Shown here piece after piece: positions 1 to 4,782 of a stretch of DNA of 7,713 bases. The position numbers and the translations under genes are program-made. The stretch spans positions 1 to 7,713 of the forward strand of contig JAGOBN010000172.1 in the NCBI GenBank assembly GCA_017999235.1, given 5' to 3'. How positions within the stretch are numbered: the stretch's first letter is position 1; the number at the start of each line of letters is the position of its first letter. The notes beneath the pieces are model-generated. The model searched no databases. It saw nothing but the letters and a program-made list of their open reading frames with translations, and had not been told where the DNA came from. Origin of the DNA: Anaerolineales bacterium. Its GTDB lineage: Bacteria; Chloroflexota; Anaerolineae; Anaerolineales; UBA6663.

Positions 1-973
1 GCACCATCTCCCGCCGCAAAATAGCGGCGCTGTCGCGCACCGTGGCCGCCGTCTCCGGGAAGAAGGCCGCCCGCCCGCCGAACAGCAGGCGCTGATCGGG
101 CGTCAGGCGGTAGTAGTGCAGGAAATTTTTGGAGTCAAAGACCATGCGCCGGCGCGGACTTAGTTCGTGCGCCACCTCCGGCGGCAGCGGCGCGGTGACG
201 ATGATGTACGAGCCGAGCGGCACCAGTTTACGCTGGAGCGCCGGCGTGGCGCGCCCGGTATAACCGCCGGTCGCCACCCCCACTTGCTGGGCCGTCACCG
301 TCCCGCGCCGGGTGACCAGCCGGAAGCCGGCGGGGCCGCGCTCCAGGCTCTCCACGCGCGCGCCCGTGTACAGCCGCGCGCCGGCGCGCTCTGCCGCGCG
401 GGCCAGGCCGGCCGCGTAACGCGCCGGGTTCAGGCCGGCGCTGGCCGGATCCACCAGCCCGCCGTGATAACGGTCGGAGCCGATCTCGCTGCGTAAATCG
501 CGCGCGGCCACCAGCCGCACCGGGTGGCTGAACTCGCGGGTCAGCACTTCCGCCGAGCGCTCAAAGCGGCGGAAGTGCGCGGGCTTGCAGGCCACTTCCA
601 GGCAGCCCGTCCGGGCGAAGTCACAGGCGATGGCTTCCTCCCGCACTAAACGTTCCACCTCGTCAATCGCGGCCACGGAGGCCGCGAACAACCGCCGCGT
701 CAGATCGCGCCCGTAGCGTTGGAGGAGCTGGCCGGCGCCCAGCTTCAGTCCGGTCAGCGTCATCCCGCCGTTGCGGGAGCTGGCCCCCCAGCCCAGCGTC
801 TCCGCGGCTTCCAGCACCACCACCCGCGCCCCGCGCCGCGCCGCAGCCCGCGCCGCCGTCAGGCCGGTCAGCCCGCCGCCCACGATGACCACATCCGCGG
901 TCTCGGCCCACACACCGGTGTAGCCGGCCGGCAGAGTGGTCGTCTCCCACCAGAAGGGTTTCTCGTTTTGCAT
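1..973 (-). CDS. FAD-dependent DAO-family oxidoreductase, gamma-glutamylputrescine oxidase-like (C-terminus cut by window edge)
   Basis: Flavoenzyme expected to oxidise an amine or amino-acid substrate in the cytoplasm. The 324 visible residues start at ATG 973, with GGGAG about 8 bases upstream (981-986). The N-terminus is aromatic (FWWE, residues 7-10), as in PuuB/OrdL proteins. A Rossmann FAD-binding motif lies at residues 28-55: VVIVGGGLTGL, then a strand ending in Glu55, the expected ribose-binding acid. SSRNGGM at 65-71 matches the SGRNGG flavin segment of gamma-glutamylputrescine oxidoreductases, and an LLFGGR segment appears near residue 300. The reading frame is open to base 1, so perhaps the last 80-110 residues of a usual 420-440 are missing. 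It is divergent from the sufR-like gene. The family is clear. The substrate is not, and no polyamine genes are visible nearby. Glycine/sarcosine oxidase-like activities are alternatives. Confidence 0.87.
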   Translation of the reverse strand, partial: MQNEKPFWWETTTLPAGYTGVWAETADVVIVGGGLTGLTAARAAARRGARVVVLEAAETLGWGASSRNGGMTLTGLKLGAGQLLQRYGRDLTRRLFAASVAAIDEVERLVREEAIACDFARTGCLEVACKPAHFRRFERSAEVLTREFSHPVRLVAARDLRSEIGSDRYHGGLVDPASAGLNPARYAAGLARAAERAGARLYTGARVESLERGPAGFRLVTRRGTVTAQQVGVATGGYTGRATPALQRKLVPLGSYIIVTAPLPPEVAHELSPRRRMVFDSKNFLHYYRLTPDQRLLFGGRAAFFPETAATVRDSAAILRREMV

Positions 974-1012
974 GCCGTCATCTCCCTTCGCCGTGCAGCC
1001 CGCCGCACTGCG

Positions 1013-1021
1013 ATCTTATCA
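1013..1021 (-). promoter_or_regulatory. Possible extended -10 promoter for the FAD oxidoreductase
   Basis: Read on the minus strand, TGATAAGAT gives a TG-N-TAAGAT extended -10 about 40 bases before the ATG at 973. No convincing -35 lies 16-18 bases upstream, which is tolerated for extended -10 promoters. This is a weak call based on one element. Confidence 0.35.
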
Positions 1022-1046
1022 CGCCCCCCGGCGCCGCCCGCCGGAT

Positions 1047-1075
1047 TTGACAGAACTCCCCGCGCCCCCTAGAAT
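1047..1075 (+). promoter_or_regulatory. Sigma-70 type promoter of the sufR-like gene
   Basis: Perfect TTGACA (1047-1052), a 17-base spacer, then TAGAAT (1070-1075), one mismatch from TATAAT. The predicted transcription start is about 1082, leaving a leader of about 60 bases before ATG 1143. The AT-rich patch stands out in very GC-rich surroundings. TAGGGTT and TTGATTG just downstream are a possible operator. Confidence 0.8.
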
Positions 1076-1083
1076 TAAATAGA

Positions 1084-1104
1084 TAGGGTTTGATTTATTG
1101 ATTG
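1084..1104 (+). promoter_or_regulatory. Candidate operator at the sufR promoter (TAGGGTT-N7-TTGATTG)
   Basis: TAGGGTT (1084-1090) and TTGATTG (1098-1104) lie just after the predicted transcription start. Both 7-mers recur on the opposite strand at the downstream carrier-gene promoter, there 3 rather than 7 bases apart. Position and sharing suggest a repressor site, most simply for the adjacent SufR-like protein. The cyanobacterial CAAC-N6-GTTG type SufR palindrome is not seen. Inference only. Confidence 0.3.
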
Positions 1105-1142
1105 GGACCGTGCCGGTCTCAGTCCGCCGGCGTGGAGACCGC

Positions 1143-1772
1143 ATGCAAAGCACCCGTCAGGCCATCCTAGATTATCTTAAGACGCACGGCCAGGCCACCG
1201 TGGATGAACTTGCCAGCGTGCTGGCGTTGACGCCCGTCACCGTGCGCCATCACTTGGATATCCTGCGCGGGGATGGGCTGGTGGGCGCGCCCGTCATCCG
1301 CCACCGCACCTCGCGCGGCCGGCCGCAGTATGTGTTTACGCTCACCGAGCGCGCCTCCGCGCACTTCCCCAAAAACTACGATGATCTGGCCACCAAACTG
1401 CTGGATGAGGTCCGCGTCCAGGGCGGCGAGCCGTTCGTCAACGTGATCTTTGAGGGCGTGGCCGCCCGGCTGAGCGCGGAAGCGCCGGCGCTGGTGGCCG
1501 GCGAGCCATTCCCGGCCCGGCTGGAGCGCGCGGTGACCTTCCTGAACGGCCGCGGCTACGTGGCGCACTGGGAAGCGACCGAGGGCGGTTTCCTGCTCCA
1601 CACCTGCAACTGCCCCTACGAATCGCTGGCCGGCCGCCATCCGGAGCTGTGCCACATGGATCTGGTGCTGATCGGCAACCTGCTGGGCGCGGTCCCGCAC
1701 CGCGTCACGCGGGTGGTGGATGGCGCCACCAGCTGCGCGTATCTGTTCCGTGAGCCGGCGCCGGCTCAATAA
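1143..1772 (+). CDS. sufR: SufR-like iron-sulfur-sensing transcriptional regulator (winged helix)
   Basis: Predicted DNA-binding regulator of Fe-S cluster assembly genes, 209 residues. Residues 4-65 form an ArsR/DeoR-type winged helix: a helix from RQAILDYLK, a recognition segment around TPVTVRHHLDIL (30-41), and a wing around RTSRGRPQYVF (55-65). The C-terminal domain has Cys155, Cys157, Cys170 and Cys198. Spacings 157-170 (13) and 170-198 (28) equal those I recall for the [4Fe-4S] ligands of mycobacterial SufR, and HTCNCPY is typical of the family. ATG 1143 is preferred because GGAG sits 5 bases upstream (1134-1137). An in-frame TTG at 1098 would add 15 residues but lacks a ribosome site and lies about 16 bases from the predicted transcript start. 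It has its own promoter and precedes an A-type Fe-S carrier gene, which supports the role. No sufBCD genes are in view. Confidence 0.85.
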   Translation: MQSTRQAILDYLKTHGQATVDELASVLALTPVTVRHHLDILRGDGLVGAPVIRHRTSRGRPQYVFTLTERASAHFPKNYDDLATKLLDEVRVQGGEPFVNVIFEGVAARLSAEAPALVAGEPFPARLERAVTFLNGRGYVAHWEATEGGFLLHTCNCPYESLAGRHPELCHMDLVLIGNLLGAVPHRVTRVVDGATSCAYLFREPAPAQ

Positions 1773-1791
1773 AGCAGACAATTTTCTGCTT
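1772..1791 (+). terminator. Short hairpin after the sufR stop (weak terminator or attenuator)
   Basis: AAGCAGA (1772-1778) pairs with TCTGCTT (1785-1791) across a 6-base loop. The hairpin begins on the last base of the stop codon and is followed by ATTT. The stem is AT-rich and the T-run poor, so termination would be partial. The -35 of the next promoter starts 3 bases later, so an operator role is also possible. Confidence 0.4.
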
Positions 1792-1793
1792 AT

Positions 1794-1822
1794 TTGACTC
1801 TTATCGGTGACTCGAATACAAT
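1794..1822 (+). promoter_or_regulatory. Sigma-70 type promoter of the Fe-S carrier gene
   Basis: TTGACT (1794-1799), a 17-base spacer, then TACAAT (1817-1822); each hexamer differs by one base from consensus. The predicted start is near 1829, giving a leader of about 25 bases that contains the GGAGAG ribosome site (1841-1846). The carrier gene can therefore be expressed independently of sufR. Confidence 0.8.
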
Positions 1823-1835
1823 CAAAGTAACCCTA
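1819..1835 (-). promoter_or_regulatory. Candidate operator at the carrier-gene promoter (TAGGGTT-N3-TTGATTG, reversed)
   Basis: CAATCAA (1819-1825) and AACCCTA (1829-1835) on the plus strand are the reverse complements of the two 7-mers at the sufR promoter. They overlap the -10 and the predicted transcription start, a position suited to a repressor. The spacer differs (3 versus 7 bases), which weakens the case for one protein binding both halves. Confidence 0.3.
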
Positions 1836-1853
1836 GATTAGGAGAGATACTGG

Positions 1854-2285
1854 ATGTCTGACTTGTTGATGCCCATAACCCCCGATCAAATGACCGCCGA
1901 GCCAGAAGTGACCCTGCTGCCGGCCGCGGCGGCCAAGCTGAAAGCCCTCCTGGCCGAGCGCAGCCTGACCGCGCACGGCCTGCGCGTGTTCGTGTCCGGC
2001 GGCGGCTGTTCCGGCATGCAGTATGGCATGGCCATTGAGAAAGAGCCCGGCGAATTCGACGCCGTGTTTGAACAGGAAGGCGTCCGCGTCTACGTGGACC
2101 CGACCTCGATGATGTATCTGGGCGGCGCCACCATCGACTATGTGGACAATTTGATGGGCGGCGGTTTCCGCATTGATAACCCGAACGCCACCGCCACCTG
2201 CGGCTGCGGCCACTCGTTCCGCACCCAGGGCCAGGCCGCGCAAAGCCAGGCGTCCGGCGGCGGCTGCGGCTGCGGCAGCCACTAA
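1854..2285 (+). CDS. erpA: A-type iron-sulfur carrier protein (HesB/IscA/ErpA family)
   Basis: Cytoplasmic carrier that receives Fe-S clusters and passes them to apo-enzymes. The 143 residues hold the three family cysteines: Cys52 in GGGCSGMQY (49-57), and Cys116 and Cys118 in CGCGHSF (116-122). The 64-residue step from the first to the second cysteine is the same as in E. coli IscA. CSGMQYG and the conserved NPNAT before the CGCG motif look closest to ErpA, but SufA/IscA assignment cannot be excluded. The core ends near residue 125. After it comes an 18-20 residue Gln/Ala/Ser tail closing in GGGCGCGSH, which adds Cys138 and Cys140. The first 17 residues also extend beyond the usual start. 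ATG 1854 is chosen for AGGAG 9 bases upstream; in-frame ATGs at 1869 and 1890 have none. It has its own promoter, and DUF2203 follows 19 bases after the stop. Confidence 0.93.
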   Translation: MSDLLMPITPDQMTAEPEVTLLPAAAAKLKALLAERSLTAHGLRVFVSGGGCSGMQYGMAIEKEPGEFDAVFEQEGVRVYVDPTSMMYLGGATIDYVDNLMGGGFRIDNPNATATCGCGHSFRTQGQAAQSQASGGGCGCGSH

Positions 2286-2286
2286 C

Positions 2287-2301
2287 CGCGGACTGTCCGC
2301 G
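2287..2301 (+). promoter_or_regulatory. Intercistronic hairpin before the DUF2203 gene
   Basis: CGCGGA (2287-2292) pairs with TCCGCG (2296-2301) across a CTG loop. It fills almost the whole 19-base gap between the carrier stop and ATG 2305, where a ribosome site would be expected and none is seen. There is no T-run, so it is not a terminator. It may affect translational coupling or mRNA processing. Confidence 0.4.
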
Positions 2302-2304
2302 CGC

Positions 2305-2682
2305 ATGGCGTCACGGTACTTCACGGTCGCCGAGGCCAACGCGCTGCTGGAAAATGTGCGCCCGATCATGAGCGCTATCCTGGTGGCGCGGCAGCAGATT
2401 GTGGATGCCCAGCCGGAGATTTGGCCGGTGCTGGAAAAAGCCGTGGGCAACGGCGGCAGCAAAAAGGCCGGCGCCCTGGTGGCCCAGTTTGACGTGATCC
2501 AAAAGAACGTCCGCGTGCTGCAGGACCTGGGGATCACGGTCAAAGACATCAACCAGGGCCTGGTGGATTTTCCCGCCCAGCGCGACGGGCGGGAAGTGTA
2601 CCTGTGCTGGCGCTATGATGAGGCCCGCATCACCCACTGGCATGAGGTCGACGCCGGCTTCGCCGGCCGCCAGCCGTTATAA
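2305..2682 (+). CDS. DUF2203 family protein, function unknown
   Basis: Small soluble protein of 125 residues, a typical length for DUF2203. It shows the family hallmarks as I know them: an N-terminal RYFTVAEANALL (residues 4-15), a central helical stretch, and the C-terminal run GLVDFPAQRDGREVYLCWRYDE followed by WHEVDAGFAGRQPL at the very end. The conserved acidic, Arg, Trp and His residues near the C-terminus suggest a binding or catalytic site, but no activity is established. ATG 2305 is chosen because the family motif begins three residues later. A longer in-frame start at 2173 would overlap the carrier gene by over 100 bases and encode a low-complexity Pro/Ala stretch. No ribosome site is evident; a hairpin occupies the gap, so translation is probably coupled to the carrier gene. 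Two hairpin terminators follow it. Confidence 0.85.
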   Translation: MASRYFTVAEANALLENVRPIMSAILVARQQIVDAQPEIWPVLEKAVGNGGSKKAGALVAQFDVIQKNVRVLQDLGITVKDINQGLVDFPAQRDGREVYLCWRYDEARITHWHEVDAGFAGRQPL

Positions 2683-2686
2683 GCCA

Positions 2687-2706
2687 GCCGCGCGCCGCGG
2701 CGTTTT
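2687..2706 (+). terminator. Hairpin terminator 1 after DUF2203
   Basis: GCCGCG (2687-2692) pairs with CGCGGC (2696-2701) around a 3-base loop, then G and TTTT (2703-2706). The stem is all G/C. The U-tract is short, so termination may be incomplete; a second, stronger hairpin follows. Confidence 0.55.
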
Positions 2707-2720
2707 CGTCCAACCCGCCT

Positions 2721-2773
2721 GTCCCCGCCGACCTCCGCCTGGACTTACCGGGGTGTCTCGGCGGGGACTTTTT
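2721..2773 (+). terminator. Strong hairpin terminator 2 with a long apical loop
   Basis: GTCCCCGCCGA (2721-2731) pairs perfectly with TCGGCGGGGAC (2758-2768), followed immediately by TTTTT (2769-2773). The 11-bp stem with T5 is a classical intrinsic terminator closing the iron-sulfur block. The 26-base loop is longer than usual. Confidence 0.8.
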
Positions 2774-2876
2774 CTGACCGTTGATCGCGAGTGCCCTGTC
2801 CGCCGGAATCCGATGGAGGCGCGTTGCCATTGGTAAGCGTTAAGCGCGGGCGGACGGGGTACGAGGAGTAAGACGC
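2774..2876 (+). promoter_or_regulatory. Leader region of the radical SAM gene
   Basis: About 100 non-coding bases. AGGAG (2864-2868) sits 8 bases before the GTG start at 2877 and decides that start. TTGATC (2781-2786) could be a -35, but no acceptable -10 lies 16-18 bases downstream (the 17-base position reads CGGAAT). A direct repeat TAAGCGT/TAAGCGC is at 2834-2847. The strong terminator just upstream implies a promoter here, but I cannot place it firmly. Confidence 0.4.
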
Positions 2877-4283
2877 GTGGGCCTATCCTTGCCTTTCTTC
2901 AATAAATCCAAACGCACCAGCTCCATTGTCTGGCTGGATTTGGGCGACCTGGGCGACCTGGTGAACCCGGCCGGCCCGCACGAGCAGTGGCAGGACCACG
3001 GTCTGGGCCTGCTGCGCACCATCCTGCACCAGAACGGCGTGCTGACGGACATGTTCTCGACGCGCCAGTGCACGTCCTGGGAGCAGGTGCGCGAGAAGCT
3101 GCGCGGCTACGACACGCTCATCCTGAACGTGCGCTCGTACACCTACCCCAGTGCCTACCGCAGCGCGAAAATCTTCAAGGAAGTCAACCCGCGCGGCCTG
3201 GTGATGGCCGGCGGCATGCACGCCACCGTGGCGCTGGATGAGATGGTGGCGGTGCCCGAATTCGACAAAATCATCCAGGGGCCGGGCGAACTAACCATCG
3301 TGGATCTGGTGAAATACCCGGAGCGCTTCCCGCGCGTGGTGCTGGGCCAGGGCGCCAAGAGCATGGCCGACTGGCCGATGATCGACCGGACGCTGTGGCC
3401 CAAACCGGCCTCCTGGAAGCTGGCGCGCAAGTTTCACTGGCCGCTGGAGCCGGAGTGCGGCTGGGGGCCGCCGCCGGTGGTCACCCTGCTCACCAGCCGC
3501 GTCTGCCCCTGGCAGTGCGTGTTCTGCAACGAAAGCTCCTACATCCCCAACATGGGCCGCCGGCCGGTGGAGCTGGTGATCGACGAGCTGAATTTCCTGG
3601 ACAAAAAATACGGGGTCGGCTCGCTGGTCATCCACGACTCGATGTTCTTCCAGAACCCGACCTGGCTGGAGGAGTGGCTGGAGAAGTACCCGCGCAAGGC
3701 GCGCAAACTGTGGCCCTATTGGGCGGCCGGCCGCGCCGACACGGTGCGCCAGTGGCCGGATCTGTTCGAGGCGCTGATCAAGGAGACCAACTGGAACACG
3801 GTCTCCATCGGCTTTGAGAGCGGCAGCGACCGGGTGCTCAAGCTGATCAACAAGGAATGCTCGGAGGAAGACAACTACTTCGCCATCGACCATCTTACGC
3901 GCATCGGCGACGAGATGGAGGCGCAGGGCAAGAAAGCGCCAGTCTTCTGGTCCAACATCATGCTCGGCATCCCCGGCGAGACGCCCGAGGACGCCTTCAA
4001 GACCATGCGGATGGTCAAATACACCAAGCGCATCCTGCCGTCCATCTCCTTTTACGCGCCCTACCCCGGCTCCGCGCTGGGCTATCAGCTCATCGCCGAA
4101 GGCAAGAGCCGCATGTCCAAGGAGAACTACCACCGCTTCCCGGATGACGAAAAAGTGGTGGGCGTGAACTATCAGTTCTATCGCGACCTGCTGGCCGGCA
4201 AGTACGACGCCGAGGTCAACCGCGGCCTGGCCGAGGTGCGCCAGCAGCGCAAAAACTACCTGGGCGCGCTGGCGAAAGCGTGA
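2877..4283 (+). CDS. Radical SAM protein with N-terminal cobalamin-binding-type domain (substrate unknown)
   Basis: Predicted SAM-dependent radical enzyme of 468 residues. Residues about 15-145 resemble the B12-binding fold of class B radical SAM enzymes: HGLGLLRTIL (41-50), LNVRSYTYPSAYRSAK (83-98), and GGMHATV (112-118) matching the GGxHxT loop. The cobalt-ligand DxHxxG motif is absent, as in several B12 radical SAM families. The radical SAM core begins near residue 200: TSRVCPWQCVFC (206-217) gives the CX3CX2C cluster ligands Cys210, Cys214 and Cys217. GFESGS (312-317) and GIPGETPED (364-372) are further core motifs, and PYPGSALG (395-402) closes the barrel. The C-terminal 60 residues are charged. 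Such enzymes include methylases, ring-forming and C-C bond enzymes; the substrate cannot be read from the sequence. The GTG start is supported by AGGAG 8 bases upstream. Two small genes follow on the same strand and are probably co-transcribed. Confidence 0.88.
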   Translation: MGLSLPFFNKSKRTSSIVWLDLGDLGDLVNPAGPHEQWQDHGLGLLRTILHQNGVLTDMFSTRQCTSWEQVREKLRGYDTLILNVRSYTYPSAYRSAKIFKEVNPRGLVMAGGMHATVALDEMVAVPEFDKIIQGPGELTIVDLVKYPERFPRVVLGQGAKSMADWPMIDRTLWPKPASWKLARKFHWPLEPECGWGPPPVVTLLTSRVCPWQCVFCNESSYIPNMGRRPVELVIDELNFLDKKYGVGSLVIHDSMFFQNPTWLEEWLEKYPRKARKLWPYWAAGRADTVRQWPDLFEALIKETNWNTVSIGFESGSDRVLKLINKECSEEDNYFAIDHLTRIGDEMEAQGKKAPVFWSNIMLGIPGETPEDAFKTMRMVKYTKRILPSISFYAPYPGSALGYQLIAEGKSRMSKENYHRFPDDEKVVGVNYQFYRDLLAGKYDAEVNRGLAEVRQQRKNYLGALAKA

Positions 4284-4303
4284 GGGAATGAGGCATTACC
4301 GCC

Positions 4304-4510
4304 ATGAGCAGCTTCAGCAACCCGCACTTCATGTATCTGTTCGATCTTAAAAACGGAAAGAAAAAGCTGGCCTACGGCCAATCGCCCGAGGACGCGCTGG
4401 AGATTCTGCGGACGCGCCTGACGCCCGAGGAAATGGCCGAGATCCTCACCGACCAATACGTGAAGATCAACCAGCGCAAACTGCACGATCACATCGGCGA
4501 GCTGGGATGA
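4304..4510 (+). CDS. Small protein of unknown function downstream of the radical SAM gene
   Basis: A 68-residue soluble protein that I do not recognise. The start of the chain (FMYLFDLKNGKKKLAYG, residues 9-25) looks like a beta hairpin around a basic NGKKK turn. It is followed by helices from SPEDALEILRTRL (27-39) and TPEEMAEILTDQYVKI (40-55). There is no cysteine, signal peptide or membrane segment. ATG 4304 has GAGG (4290-4293) 10 bases upstream and lies 20 bases after the radical SAM stop. Its stop overlaps the next start as ATGA, so it is almost certainly in the same transcript. It could be a partner or substrate-presenting protein for the enzyme. It does not look like a classic RiPP precursor, because it has no leader/core division or Cys/Gly-rich core. 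Function is inference from position only. Confidence 0.7.
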   Translation: MSSFSNPHFMYLFDLKNGKKKLAYGQSPEDALEILRTRLTPEEMAEILTDQYVKINQRKLHDHIGELG

Positions 4511-4782
4511 TCCGGCTGCCCGGCCGGCCGCGGCTCGCCGCCGCCCACCGCCGGCTGCTCCAGGCGTTGGCGGCCGGCCAGACCCTCAAGGCCCACCGGG
4601 ACGTGGACGGCGGCAAGGTCTGGCGCCTGCACGGGGCCGATGGCCGGCCGGCCGAGACGCTCCCCCGCCAGCTGGTGGATGAACTGGTGGCGGCCGGCCT
4701 GCTCGACAGCAACAAGAAATTTCCGGCCGCCACCTTCTGGCTGACCGAGGCCGGCCGCGCCGCCGCCCAGACTCCGGATTAG
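4507..4782 (+). CDS. Small winged-helix-like protein of unknown function
   Basis: A 91-residue basic protein. Residues 11-25 (AAAHRRLLQALAAGQ) form a likely helix. VWRLHGADGRPAE (38-50) looks like two strands, RQLVDELVAAGLLDS (55-69) like a recognition-type helix, and ATFWLTEAGRAAA (75-87) like a wing plus closing helix. The phrase 'GLL...LTEAGR' is common in small winged-helix proteins, so nucleic-acid binding is plausible but unproven. The start ATG overlaps the preceding stop (ATGA at 4507-4510), implying translational coupling. The gene is extremely GC-rich and holds six copies of GGCCGGCC. Its TAG stop overlaps the convergent SH3 gene's stop, leaving no room for a terminator. The unusual composition lowers confidence slightly. 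Confidence 0.65.
   Translation: MIRLPGRPRLAAAHRRLLQALAAGQTLKAHRDVDGGKVWRLHGADGRPAETLPRQLVDELVAAGLLDSNKKFPAATFWLTEAGRAAAQTPD

Noticed and set aside
1098..1142. TTG start adding 15 residues to the SufR-like protein
   Set aside because: No ribosome site, too near the predicted transcription start, and inside the putative operator; ATG 1143 has GGAG at good spacing.
1167..1781. A 204-codon minus-strand frame opposite the sufR-like gene
   Set aside because: No ribosome site or recognisable motif; the plus-strand gene has a promoter, a ribosome site and family cysteines.
2173..2304. Longer start for DUF2203 at 2173
   Set aside because: It would overlap the carrier gene heavily and add a Pro/Ala low-complexity stretch absent from the family; ATG 2305 fits the conserved N-terminus.
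1833..2552. A 239-codon minus-strand frame opposite the Fe-S carrier and DUF2203 genes
   Set aside because: Contains low-complexity Ala/Gly runs that mirror the codons of the two real plus-strand genes.
2834..2847. Direct repeat TAAGCGT/TAAGCGC in the radical SAM leader as a regulator site or iteron
   Set aside because: Only two short copies in a GC-rich leader; it may be chance.
3291..4133. A 280-codon open frame on the minus strand inside the radical SAM gene
   Set aside because: It lies wholly antisense to a gene with clear family motifs. Its predicted protein is His/Arg/Ala/Gly/Val-rich without domains, typical of a GC-rich shadow frame.
4304..4510. RiPP precursor peptide modified by the radical SAM enzyme
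   Set aside because: It has no cysteines, no Gly-rich or repetitive core and no leader cleavage motif, and it looks like a folded beta-helix protein. Not excluded, but unsupported.
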